A DNA stretch of 64,000 nt from Hippopus hippopus (lineage: Eukaryota; Mollusca; Bivalvia; Cardiida; Cardiidae), in contig OX328107.1 in the NCBI GenBank assembly GCA_946811185.2, positions 11,869,565-11,933,564 of the forward strand, given 5' to 3'. Below, one piece after another: positions 1 through 11,100 of the stretch. Within the stretch, counting starts at the first letter, position 1. Each line of letters starts with the position of its first letter. The position numbers were made by a program, and so were the translations under genes. The notes beneath the pieces were generated by a model that ran no database searches, was not told the DNA's origin, and worked only from the letters and a program-made list of their open reading frames with translations.

Positions 1-805
1 AAGAATTGTGACTGATAATGTAGACTGTATTGGGTAAACAAGACTAAGTCAACAAATGGCTGCTTTTCCGGTACTAATCACTGGATTTTCTTCGTTTTCA
101 GTAGGGCTCTATTCCTTGATAATACATATGATCTGTGGAAATTTCAAAAGAATTGGATAAAAAATGTGGACTATATCACATAAACAAGAAATTAAAAGTC
201 TAAACTTTAAATGGCTACTTTTCCCTAACAAATTGTCAAATTCTTTTTTCGAAAGCAATAGGGTTCAGGCTATTGATGATATAAATCAACTGCGCAAGTT
301 TGAAAATCTGAGAACAAGTGCAGAGTTTGTCGCGTTAAAAAAAATATGTAAATTTTCAATTTTTTCAGCTTTGAAAGGCTACCTTTCCCTTACTATTTGT
401 TGGAGTTTGTTGTTGTTCTTGTTGTTCTTGTTTTCCGAAATCAATAGGGTTCAAGCAATTGATTATATAAAAAAAACTGTGTGAGTTTCACGAAAATCTG
501 ACCGCAAATGCGGACTTTATCGCATAAATAAGAAATATAAATTTTCAACTTTATATGGCTACTTTTCCTATACTGATTGTCAGATTTTTTTTTTTTTTTT
601 TTTTTTTTTCAAAATCAATTCGGTTCAAGCCATTGATGATTTCAATGAACTGTGCAAGTTTCACGAAAATCCGACAACAAATGCAGACTTGCGTGAACAA
701 GAAAAAGACTAACGGACGAACGTACAGGCGGACAGACGGACGGACGGACGACGGAAACCACGCCATGACATAAGCTCTGCTGGCTTTCACCCAGTAGAAC
801 TAATA
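1..805 (+). mobile_element. Left-edge modular repeat J4 (5' end outside window)
   Basis: Three degenerate units of about 180 bp (AATAGGGTTCAGGCTATTGA near 258, with relatives near 442 and 614) precede a GGACGGACGGACG stretch. Then come CCATGACATAAG and a hairpin-forming end near 770-800 (AGCTCTGCTGG / CCCAGTAGAACT). This matches the 3' half of J3; the 5' end is not in the window. Contains a T-rich run at 583-609. Confidence 0.5.
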
Positions 806-904
806 AAAATTATAGAGAGATAGAAACACCGTCATCAAGTCTGTTCCGCTTGGTTTATCTTTAGAACGTCAATCAACATCAGGCTATTTTATGACGGTAT
901 CTTT

Positions 905-1125
905 TTAACCCTTTACCTGCTAAGCGCGACTCGCTGACCTTTTGCGGACAGTGTAGATCAAGATCAGACTGCACAGAACGTGCGGTCTGATCCTGAATCC
1001 ACACTGTCCGATAAATAGATATTTTCTTTTTCAAAAGATAAGTTTGAAATAACATTATTCGGGGTTTTTTCCATCGACTTGAACGTATTTTTTTTTTTTT
1101 ACTTTTTTAGCAGAAGAAGGGTTAA
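905..1125. mobile_element. Family C MITE
   Basis: TTAACCCTTTACCTGCTAAG, inner palindrome GGACAGTGTAGATCAAGATC / GATCCTGAATCCACACTGTCC, to GAAGAAGGGTTAA. TTAA flanks and CCCTTT ends are the piggyBac-type signature (inference). Confidence 0.8.
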
Positions 1126-2289
1126 AGCAAATGCGGCTTATCAGTTATCTGACTGTTCCGATTTATAAATGTCAAAAAAAAAAACCAGTAAGAGTTCACT
1201 TTCTTTAAGGAAAAGTTGAAAAAATGAAAAAGGATATCAGACGTTTTAATTTGAACCTGACTTCATTTTGGCTGTGTTGTAACAAAATCAAATATTTAAC
1301 ATATTCAAATTTAAACTTCTTTTGTCATTTTACATCTAAATTTGACAATTTTGTATCACAAGTCCGGGTTAAAATAGTGCTTCATCTACGTTATGATTGA
1401 TTGATGGGTAAACATGTTTGTCAAGTTTATTCAGCACTTCTAAATGGGACACTGGGACAATCCTAAATCCAAAACTTATCCAATTAACCTGTAATAAAAT
1501 GTATGAAAACATCATTTTTACGTTCTAAATTAGATAAGTAGGTGACGTGTTCATAAATATTTAACAATAGGTCAGTAGGTTTACTCTGACCTTGAGTTAT
1601 CTGAAACATATACAGGAAATAGAATATCAACCCAAAAGTACGTTAAGCTCCTGAATAACCACCATTGGTGAGAACAGCAAGCAGCTTTCGAGGACGGTGC
1701 AGCTCAAGATCAGATTGCACAGAAACAACGAACCTTTTATGAGACATTCAGCATTGTCCTGATTATAAACAATATTTTCTAATTGTCAAAACACAGAAAT
1801 AGCTTAATGTAAGTTTTATGTTCATATATTACAATAAATCTATGATTTAAAAAAACCCATGTATTTTAGTCTTTTGACAATTGCTTGCAGACCTACCGTC
1901 AAAAATGAAATTGGAAAATATTACGTTGTAATATTCTTGATAAATCTATGAGACAAGTACAGGTTTGTACACACACACAAAAAAAAAAAAAACGCGCGAG
2001 TCAAGAAGTTTTACTTGTCCTAAATTCTTTACAACTGATTTTTGTAATAAGTAAATGACAGTGCATTTACATGTATTTGAGTACCAGGTGGTAGAAGCAT
2101 GATGAGAAATGAGATGATTGTCCCGAAAACAATTATCTGTTTTGATTTATTAAACATTTCTGTCATGTTTGTCGGACCATATGACAAGAATTCGTAAAAG
2201 TGTCAAAATTTTAGAACAAGTGGAACAGAAAACGCTGTATCGTTATCAAAAAGTTCGGGATATTCAGGGCATCGGGTATGATGATCAAT
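1126..2289. other. No gene seen
   Basis: AT-rich (A/T runs, short inverted repeats only). A degraded family C remnant lies near 1690-1760 (AGCTCAAGATCAGATTGCAC). No exon-like frame with splice sites was found. Confidence 0.6.
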
Positions 2290-2492
2290 GTTAACCCGAG
2301 AGCAGATAAGTGCGACTCAAACAGCTTATGCAGACAGCGTAAATCGTGCAGTCTGATCTTGGATCTGCATTGTCAGATACGGGGAAATTCATCCAACGAG
2401 AAGAACTTTGAAATCTCAAATAAATGGAGGTTTACCATTGGCCAGAATTTTTTGATGTAATAGCTTATATTTAGCAGTTCAGAGCTTTTAAT
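2290..2492. mobile_element. Family C MITE, diverged
   Basis: TTAACCCGAGAGCAGATAAG, GTGCAGTCTGATCTTGGATC, and a weak far end. Confidence 0.6.
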
Positions 2493-2577
2493 TCAGACTA
2501 AACATCTATGCATTTACGCATGTATTTCTCTTGAAAGATATATCAAATCGTCCCAATGAATGCGTAATTCTCAACTA

Positions 2578-3129
2578 CACTCTGCAAAACTCGTAAACCG
2601 CTACTTTTAAGTTGTAATTTCCTGTTGACCGTTCTTTTGCATCACTGCCTGGAAAAGATATGTTTTATCTGGTTTGATTTTTTGCAGAATGATTGATCAG
2701 TGTAAAAACATAACTCAGCCCAAGTTTATAAAGAATTTATCGGCTTATTCTTGTTAAAGAAGCCTATTCAACATCCATTCACTCAACATTAAAAATTGAA
2801 AAAATCAAATTATTGAAAACTTAATACTTGTTTTCTCGGATTATGTTTGTGTAGAAAATAATTGTCATATTTTTTCTGATCGCTGACAAAATTTCAGTAA
2901 TTCAAGCGTTTTTAATCTGTTTTAGCCTATAGACACCATGCATGCGCAACCGATGTTTTCCCTCTTTTTAAAAAGACATATCTTCTGATGGCAGAATCGA
3001 GAATATTTTCACTACAATACCATGGCTAAAGTCAAGATATATGTTACAATTTGTTATCGTTTACCTGTCTGTTACTTGGTCAAATTTGGAGGAGAAACAA
3101 AAATGGCGGTCTATAAGATTTGCTGAGTG
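2578..3129. mobile_element. TIR element F1
   Basis: About 550 bp flanked by TA. Left end CACTCTGCAAAACTCGTAAA, right end (inverted) CACTCAGCAAATCTTATAGA. Interior has GCATGCGCAACC and CAGAATCGAGAATATTTTC shared with F2 in reverse order. TA target site suggests a Tc1/mariner-type mobiliser (inference). Confidence 0.75.
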
Positions 3130-3539
3130 TATATTTATCCTCCCGTGTCAAAAAGGTTTGGGAATAACCAGATCATAATCGTGGCTTTTTTTCAGTAGTA
3201 CGCTTGACAGAGAGACCATTTTCACACAAGCAAGTTCTTAATGCAAGTGACAAAAAGGAGAGACAATTGAAGGTAAGGACAAAACAAACCTTGGCGAATG
3301 GTACCCCTCTTACATCATGTCTGTTTGTTACGAAGAGAAACTTTAAGTCTCATAACTTGACACTCTCGATTGAAGAACTCTTGGTTTTTTACATGAAAAA
3401 GTGCACGTAAAGACAATTCAGGCAAGTGATCTAACACCACTGAACATGTAACAGAAGATTTCATCGACTTCCAAACTTCTACAATACTAAAGCGTTTCAG
3501 TATTTATAGCATGCATACACTTTGCGGCATTACCGGTAT

Positions 3540-3749
3540 CTAACCTTTGGGCTGCTAAGCGCGACTCAAGGACCTTTTGCGGACAGTGTAGATCAAGATC
3601 AGACTGCACAGTGCAGTCTGGTCTTGGATCTACACTGTCCGATAAGGGATAAGGCGATATCTGAAAAAAAAACTTTGTAAAAGCAAAATTTGGGGTTTTA
3701 CTGTCGGCTTGAAAGTTTCATTTCATTTATTTAACAGGATAAGAGTTAA
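3540..3749. mobile_element. Family C MITE, well preserved
   Basis: CTAACCTTTGGGCTGCTAAG, GGACAGTGTAGATCAAGATC, core CTGCACAGTGCAG, complement arm, to GATAAGAGTTAA. Confidence 0.8.
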
Positions 3750-4260
3750 TTAGCTCAGGATGACAAGTACGATCCACGACAGGGAAGTCAGTATGCTGTA
3801 CTAAAATCTTCTCAATAGAATTCATCAATTTATGGCCACATTTTGTCACCTGCAGACGGCTCCGCACGTCTTGCAAACCACATAGTTATTAAAAACATTG
3901 TAGCAAGGAAGAGAGTATCAAAGTTGAAATTTATACTTATTTGCACCGAGAAAATATTCCCGCTATGCTCACATCTGTAAAGTAGTTATACATGCCTTTT
4001 TCAATTCCCCCCCCCCCCTTCCCCCACTGAATGTGCTGGTTTTTTAACTACTTTTTTGGTGTTGATATATTAAATTAAATTTCAAATTTTATAGGAATGA
4101 GTAGAAATTTGTGATTGTTGAAAAATTTCTACATGTATTTCCTAAGGGTTTCTGCAGGCTTATTTGATGGCAAATTTACGCCGTCTATCTTCTTTCAAAG
4201 ATATTTCTTTTTTTTTATTGTATCAGTCTAGCTCGCTCAACAGAAAGACAGTTTAACATA

Positions 4261-4542
4261 CTAACGTGCAGTTTGTGCTAAAGTGGTAGTAGTAGCAGTC
4301 GTTGTTGGAGGTGTGGTTATTTTTATAGTCGGCGCTTCCGTTGGGGCTGTCGAGGCTGATGTTGAGGCTGTTGTTGTTGTTTCTGAGATGGTTTTGACTT
4401 CCGGTACAAAAGGTACTATTGGTTTCAATGGTTGTGTTGTTTCTGAGATGGTTCTGGTTTCCGGTATAAAGGGTGCTATTGGCTTCAGTGGTTTTATTTC
4501 TGAAAAGTATTCGAAAATTAACCTTTTCTGTGTCATTGGCAA
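4261..4542 (-). CDS. Thr/Pro-rich reading frame with 20-residue tandem repeat (possible exon)
   Basis: A 93-codon open frame on the minus strand. It has two 60-bp tandem units (boundaries near 4381 and 4441), each encoding a 20-residue repeat with PLKPI-PF-PE--TISE; the differences are mostly conservative (Val/Ala, Val/Ile, Lys/Arg). A Thr/Pro/Ala-rich tail ends with TAA-type closure near 4261. This resembles mucin-like or structural secreted proteins. A family C MITE centre (4565-4625) lies directly upstream, so the annotated Met may not be the true start and the frame may be an exon of a gene not otherwise visible. It could also be chance low-complexity sequence. Confidence 0.3.
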   Translation of the reverse strand: MPMTQKRLIFEYFSEIKPLKPIAPFIPETRTISETTQPLKPIVPFVPEVKTISETTTTASTSASTAPTEAPTIKITTPPTTTATTTTLAQTAR

Positions 4543-4732
4543 AAGGAGTTTTTCTTTTTTTGTGGACTACATAGATCAAGATCAGACGGCACAGAACGTG
4601 CAGTCTGATCTTGGATCTATACTGTCCGCTTGCCAAGTCAAGCTAATGAGGTAAAGTGTTTCTGAGTTTCATTTACTTGTATTTGTAGCCGTGAAAAGAG
4701 GTTTGGTCTCTAATTTTGGCGCTGAAAGAGTG

Positions 4733-4900
4733 CTTTTGGAAACATTGTTTGAAGAGGAAAAATGCTGATATCCAGCATTTTCTCTTTTTCTCACAATGTT
4801 TTCTACCCTTTCTAATAAGAATCCTACCAACTAACCAATATTTAACTTTCTATCTGCAAATGCTGTCAATTTAGTACAAGTCTTCAATTTTTGTCATATG
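4733..4900. mobile_element. Family A MITE, partial
   Basis: AAACATTGTTTGAAGAGG then GCTGATATCCAGC and the opposite arm CACAATGTTTTCTACCC, followed by the typical ATCTGCAAATGCTGTCAATT stretch. Confidence 0.7.
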
Positions 4901-5238
4901 ATGAGTGAAATATCTAAACCGTCGTTTTTTTTTTTTTGTCAGACAAAAATGAAATTAATCGTTGTCTTATCTCTAGATCAGAGAATGAGAGATGCGTGCG
5001 TCACGGAAAAATTAATAAAAAAGATTTAATTAACATATTGCCTTCCTCAAACAATCTTATTCGTCATGGATCAAATCACTTGCGTCAACATAAATACAGG
5101 CTTAATGCTTTGAAATATGTGAAACCATGGTGTCAAAAGGAGAATATTTACTTTTTTTTTCCAAAAGAAATTTGGTGCATTGAATGTATAATGACTAGAA
5201 ACCTACGTGTACATAAATTAGACCGACAATCTGTTTTT

Positions 5239-5560
5239 ACAGGAGTATACGTTGGGAATTACAACCCAGAACCTTTAATTTTAGAGGCCGACGCTCTGTC
5301 CCCACATCACTGTCTCCCTGTAACCGTTGGGTTCGATTCCCACAGCTGGCCATCTAAAATTACTAACAGTCTTTCGGATGAGACGTTAAACCGAGATCCA
5401 GTGTGATGGTGCTATGCACTGAGCACGTTAAAGAACTAGGCGTAACTTAGGATGGGTTTCGTCCTGTATCTGCACTATCCCCCGTAACAATACAAACAGT
5501 CTTAAAGGGGGTGTCGCCCGTATGAGCAATCAAAATGACAGGAAAATCAATCAAACCACT
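5239..5560 (+). mobile_element. V-SINE-like element
   Basis: tRNA-like head with B box GGGTTCGATTCCCACAGC. The core TTTCGGATGAGACGTTAAAC is typical of the V-SINE superfamily (RUDI in bivalves, DANA in zebrafish). It is followed by GGATGGGTTTCGTCCTGTAT. The overlapping open frame 4936-5406 is accidental. Confidence 0.78.
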
Positions 5561-5670
5561 ACCCGTTGGCAATTCTATATTTTTGCCAACTTATTTACTC
5601 ATAAAACAGGTTTTGAAACACTGATTTCAAGAGTAGCAGATGGCTCATCTTAGAATTTAGAAATATTATT

Positions 5671-5934
5671 GAGCCATGCTCCGTGAAAAGGGAATTTATT
5701 GCAACTGCGAAAAGTATCGACCCATGTCAACACGTGCAGTCCGCGCAGGCAGACCTGGATCGAAACTTTTCGTAAATGGTCAAGTTTTTGCACGTCCAAG
5801 GACCATACTTCCTCATGATTCAGTCGTTTATCAAACAAAATGGATTTTATGGAGCAATAATTATGTAATGACTTGCTTGGTATCATGCATAACGGAGAGA
5901 TGCATTAAACCCTCTTTTGGAAAAGTATAACTCA
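5671..5934. mobile_element. Family B MITE
   Basis: Starts GAGCCATGCTCCGTG. It carries a degraded central palindrome around GCAGTCCGCGCAGG, a CATGATTCAGTCG stretch and ATGCATTAAACCCTCTTTTG before the inverted end. Family B is defined by GAGCCATGCTCTG / CAGAGCATGGCTC ends and ATGCAT motifs near both. Confidence 0.75.
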
Positions 5935-5992
5935 AATATAATTGAATTGACAACATTTGGTAGATAAATAATGCTCTTTTAACATTTTAATT

Positions 5993-6252
5993 GAGCCATG
6001 CTCTGTGAAAAGGGGGCTTAGTGCATCTGCGAAAAATATCGACCCAGGTCAGTCTGCACAGTCCGCGCAGGCTGACCTGGGCCGAAACTTTTCGCTATTG
6101 GTCAATTTTCTGTTTGTCAAAGGACCAATCTTCCTCATGATAAAGTCGGTTATTGAAAAAAGTGGCTCCTATGGATCAATAATTATGTGATGACTTGGGC
6201 TAGTAGCGTGTATACGGAGATGCATTAAGCCCCCTTTTGCCAGAGCACGACT
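5993..6252. mobile_element. Family B MITE, about 60 bp after the previous copy
   Basis: GAGCCATGCTCTGTGAAAAG to CCAGAGCACGACTC, central CAGGTCAGTCTGCAC / GCGCAGGCTGACCTG palindrome. Same orientation as the copy before it. Confidence 0.8.
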
Positions 6253-6298
6253 CTATTTTTTTTTACATAGTTTGTGCATACGGCTTTTACAGATTGTT

Positions 6299-6511
6299 TT
6301 AACCGTTCATCCTGCTATATAACTTAAATGAAATCTCCAACTCGATAGTAAAAAGCCAAATATTGCTGTTTTAAAGCTATGTTTTAGGGAATAATATCTC
6401 CTTATCGGACAGTGTAGATCCAAGATCAGACTGCACCTTCTGTGCAGTCTGATCTTGATCTACACTGTCCGCAAAAGGTCAGTAAGTCGCGCTTAGCAGC
6501 CAAAGGGTTAA
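6299..6511. mobile_element. Family C MITE, inverted
   Basis: TTAACCGTTCATCCTGCTA to GCTTAGCAGCCAAAGGGTTAA with the paired GTGTAGATCCAAGATCAGAC / GTCTGATCTTGATCTACAC arms. Confidence 0.82.
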
Positions 6512-6654
6512 GTCAGAAGAATAAAGGTTAGTGCACTGTATATACATTGTTCAATGACAGGCCTATAAAACTTCTTCCTACAGATCTCGTATTCACGCTC
6601 TGTTTCCTTGTCCCTTTTGGACTGTCCTGTGTTTTTTACAACCATCAGGAAGAA

Positions 6655-7027
6655 GTTTTGTATGTCGTGGGAAAAGGTAATCTGCGTTTTATGCATTTTT
6701 CTGCGAAGTTTCATACCCTTTGAAAAACAAAAATCATCCTTTGAGCTACAAATGATTTGTAATCTGCAAATGTTTTCAAAATTTGTTAAGTCTGAAATTT
6801 TCTTATTTGTTAAAGAGTTGAGCCTTGACCTGGACGACAAATTTAAGATCTGTCTAAACTGAAGGCATTTGCAGGAGACATGTTTAATTTGGCACAAATG
6901 ATGGAATTTGTCTTCGAAAAGATAGAAAACATTATGAGTAGAGGAGAAAAATGATGATAACAAATACTGGTTACCAGTATTTTCTCCTTTTCCAACAGTG
7001 TTTTCAAATGCTCATTTACCTCGGAGT
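6655..7027. mobile_element. Two overlapping or adjacent family A MITE remnants
   Basis: The first (about 6655-6822) keeps a right half ending TTAAAGAGTTG. The second (about 6825-7027) has GACGACAAATTTAAGA, the arm GAAAACATTATGAGTAGAGG and core ATACTGGTTACCAGTATTTT. Confidence 0.65.
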
Positions 7028-7179
7028 GGTGATAAAACGAGACTGTTGGGTAAAGGCTCGATGGAAATGCATATTGGGTTTTTGACAGTTATTGTTGAAG
7101 TTAATTGGAGATGCATAAAGTCTGTTTGAACAATCAAGATTTATAGCTGCACCTCCTACTTTAGCTTTCAACAGACTGA

Positions 7180-7345
7180 GTAGTACATGGCTTGACACCA
7201 GACCGTCGCCGGTTCGAATACCAAGCCTGGCAATTTTCTTACAGAGGAATGGTCATAGTCATTTAGACAGGATTCGTTCTTCTATCGCCACTGATCACTG
7301 TTTCGATGATGGTTATTTGGGAAAGAAGCCAGTGGCGTTGAAAGA
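7180..7345 (+). mobile_element. SINE fragment (head and body)
   Basis: GCCGGTTCGAATACCAAGCC B box, GGAATGGTCATAGTCATT, GGAAAGAAGCCAGTGGCG; the tail is missing. Confidence 0.65.
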
Positions 7346-7716
7346 ACATTGTGCGAAGAACTGATTAAAGAAACTCCAGGAAAGCTTGGACCGCCCACTG
7401 ATGCCACGTCATTTGTAACAGCATTTGGTTCCTGTCCGTTATCTTTTTTTTTTTTGCATAGCTGAATGTGCTAGCTTTTGACTTACATTTTGGTACTGAT
7501 AACAAATGAAAGAATAGAAATTTTTGATTGGTCAAAAATATAGACATGTTTATAGTAAGGGCCCCTGTATATTTGCTTGCACATTTACGCCGTTTGTCTC
7601 TTTTAAAGGTATGTCTTGTTAGACTTACAATCAATCATGTTTTGTCTGAATCTATTTTCATCACGATGGCACACTCCTATCAGAGCAGCAGGTCAGCCTC
7701 ATTTATCAATAGATAT

Positions 7717-7981
7717 GAGCCATGCTCTGTGAAAATGGGGTCTTAATGCATCTGCAAAAAAAGCATCGACTCAGGTCAGCCTGCGCAATCCGCGCAGGCT
7801 GACCTGGGCCGAAACATTTCGCTACTGGTCAGTTTTCTGTATGTTAAAGGACTAGTCTACCTCATGATAAAGTCGGTTGTTAAAAAAGCAAATATTATGG
7901 ATCCATAATTATGTGATGACTAGCTTGGTATATTGCATCACGGAGATGCATTAAGCCCCCCTTTTTGGCAGAGCATGGCTT
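7717..7981. mobile_element. Family B MITE, well preserved
   Basis: GAGCCATGCTCTGTGAAAA to GCAGAGCATGGCTT, with the palindrome CAGGTCAGCCTGCGCA / TGCGCAGGCTGACCTG form nearly complete. Confidence 0.85.
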
Positions 7982-8164
7982 ATATGTAGGTTTCGCATCT
8001 ACATCCATTCGCTATATATATTCTACATGTTGTTCTTGAGATACAGCGATGCGATTTAAAAAAAAAGGCCTCTGTCTTTCTTTGGCTTTTGAAAGAAGAC
8101 TGTATTGAAGTCGTTCAAAAAAATGTTAATTAGCTCACCAAAGGCCCGCTTTATTATATTTCTT

Positions 8165-11100
8165 CTAGACTCCTGTAACTATTGACAAAACGACGACAAT
8201 TTTAGACTTGTCCAAGTTGAAAGCATTTTCAGACAACAATTTAAACGTGGCGGAAATAATGAAATTTTTGCCTTTGAGAGGATGGAAAACATTGATGGAA
8301 AAGGATAAAATGCTGGTAACCAGCATTTTATCCTTTTCCAACAATGTTTTCAAAACGGTTCTTCCTCAGGGTCGTTAAAAACCGGGATTGTGTGGTACAG
8401 GATTAAAAGATAGGATCTGACATAAGTTGGCATTAATTAAAATAATAAGATAAAATTCGAACGAATCTAGAAAAAAAAAATATTATTTACCGATTTGACG
8501 ATTTAGACTATTAAAATAAAATTTCATCACAAAGGCCACCAAATGTCGAATTCTTTTTTATCCACTAACGAAATCTCACAAATTTCAGGACAGAACATGC
8601 ATAATATTACATACCGTGGGGTGAATGCGAAACTGTTCCGTCTGCATTTTGGAAAGTTTTACATGTAAGGGAAAAAATCCTTTTCATTTCTGTAAAAATA
8701 GAATTGTTAGATAATCTTGTTTAGATATGTTGTTTCGAATTCATTCACTCAATGCTTTTCACAGAAATCAGGTGTTTTTTCCCTATCGTGTAAATTATCC
8801 AAAACGCAGATGGAATACTTTCGCATTCACGCTTTGATATGCACATGTGATAATTTCTACAGCGATAAAACTTAATTCGCTTCTCTGAAAGAGGTATATA
8901 AAATGACGCCACAGATGACGCCGCACAAACGTATGTAAGATACGACAATTCGTAAAGGGTATATTACACTAAAAATAAGGGATGTTATGTGATAAAATTG
9001 TATCTCAAAGGCCACCTTATGTCAGATCCTATATATTTGCTATAATACTTAAGTATTTACCTACCAATATTTTGAAAGACACACCCACAGGCACTCTGGT
9101 CAAACACTGAGTTTTCTGCACATTGATGCAATGACCACGTGACACCTCCTGTCTGAACAAAATAACCAGGATATCCGGGTACCGCTACCATGGAGCATGT
9201 CACAACGTCATTTCCTGTAACCAAAGTTACCCACATAATTTTTATTAGTTCAACCTTTCAGACTTGCTACGTGCGAAGCAATGAGCTTTTGCCATTTGTG
9301 TAGATCGAGATAAGACTGCAAAGAACGTGCGGTATGATCTTCGATCTTCACTGTCCGATACGATGAGATTTTTCAGGCAAAAAGAACCTTGAAATTGAAA
9401 ATTCGTGTTGACACCATTGGCTGGGAAAGTTTGGTTAATTCATTTAGGAGTTTAACTATACCAACCTGATCATGCTGTGTAAAACCTTGAACACAAAGAG
9501 CACTGTATCACTATTTTAAGGCAAGACGTGCCTGTTCGAGTCAGTAAATTTAAATTCGGATGCTCACCTTGTATGTTCGGTTGCATCTATCAGTGGGATA
9601 TTAACTCCATCTATATTTAGTTAGGTCAAAAACACGTACTATATACATGTGCATCCGTGGAACTTGTCAGTGTTATGGAATGGAAGAGAATTCATGACGC
9701 GCATATAAGGATAAATGTCGACGAAATGTGGATTTTCGCGGGTCCACTTTCTCTATCAAAAACATAGATGGACTACGACTGGCTGACATAAATGTCAAGT
9801 GAAGGTGATCCTTCAGTGGTTGTTATCAGGCCCACAAAGAGAGCAGGGCTGATGTTACTGAGATTGGATACTCTTATGACACTTACCGATTCCAGGCGAG
9901 TAACTAGCACTCTATTCAAGCGCATTTAGGAGAAAGGGGAGGTCCAGGTGACTCTTTCATATATATTCTGAAAACAAGTTGCTTTCGCGTATATTATGAG
10001 CGTTGTACCGACGATTTAAGGTGCTGCATTTTCTAACTGTACATCGACAACATAACAATCAGAAAATCAACACATAAACGCTTTACTTTGCAGATTTTTC
10101 TGTGGTCAGAATCATGTGGCTTCAACCGCATACCCGCGTTAAATCTGGCTGACGGAAGAGGTTATCCGTAAAAGTAATAAATAGAGGATATTTGTATTTT
10201 TCGGTGAAAGATCGAAATTTATTTCATCGAGTGAACACCATCGGTAATATTTTCACGAGTGGCTGCGCCACGAGTGAAAATATTACCGATGGTGTTCACG
10301 AGATGAAATAAATTTCGATCTTTCACCGAAAAATACAAATATTCTATTTATTTCATGCTTTTAACCCTTTCTGGGAGAAACTTTATCAAGATCCAGTACA
10401 GTTCTTTTCAGTTATTCCCCGTGGCGTACCCCCTCCACATAGCAATGTATTACAATACTACGTCAAGCGCGAGAAATGTAAGGTAAATGACGTCATATTT
10501 CAATCTCGGTTGTGAGTCACACGCATTTTACCTAGGTAACTAGAATATAAAAATCGGTATTTTCACTGGTCGTACCCGTGGAATATCGAAAAATAGTTTC
10601 ACTGCTATTTTTCGATATCCTACCGGAAAGCATGAAATAAAATTTGATATCCGCAATCGATACCGAAAACCCTCCGCATTCGTGACGAAAAAAATCCGCA
10701 TATGATTTGTGGTTATCCGCAAATGTCATTTTCCACCGCGTTCAGGTAGCTACATTTGAACTTGTAAGAAAAAAGCATTTTTACGGACACGATGTATCCT
10801 TTGATTTGAGAGATAAATTAGGGGCGTTACTAAGGTGTAAATATCAATAATCCTTGTAAACATGTCTCCGTGCAGACTGGGGAGATATCTTGGGATCCTT
10901 CACAGCATAGATAAAGGGAGTCCCTTGATTCGGAGTACGGTTGGAGTTAAGCAAACTACGGAAAAAAATCTTTAAACACAGGAAATTCCTTTCCTGATAA
11001 AACTATGTAACTTTTTTCTGTTTTTCTTTCCTTTTTTGTCTATACCACTCTCCCTCATAAAGCTGCACTAAAGTGTTGGGTTGTAAGCCTTGTTACGCCC

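Noticed and set aside
4936..5406. 156-codon open frame as a gene
   Set aside because: Its last third is V-SINE sequence read through by chance; the first part has no recognised domain or splice context.
6508..6963. 151-codon minus-strand frame
   Set aside because: Composed of family A MITE remnants; the apparent peptide segments (SLTNKKISDL and similar) recur wherever the MITE lies.
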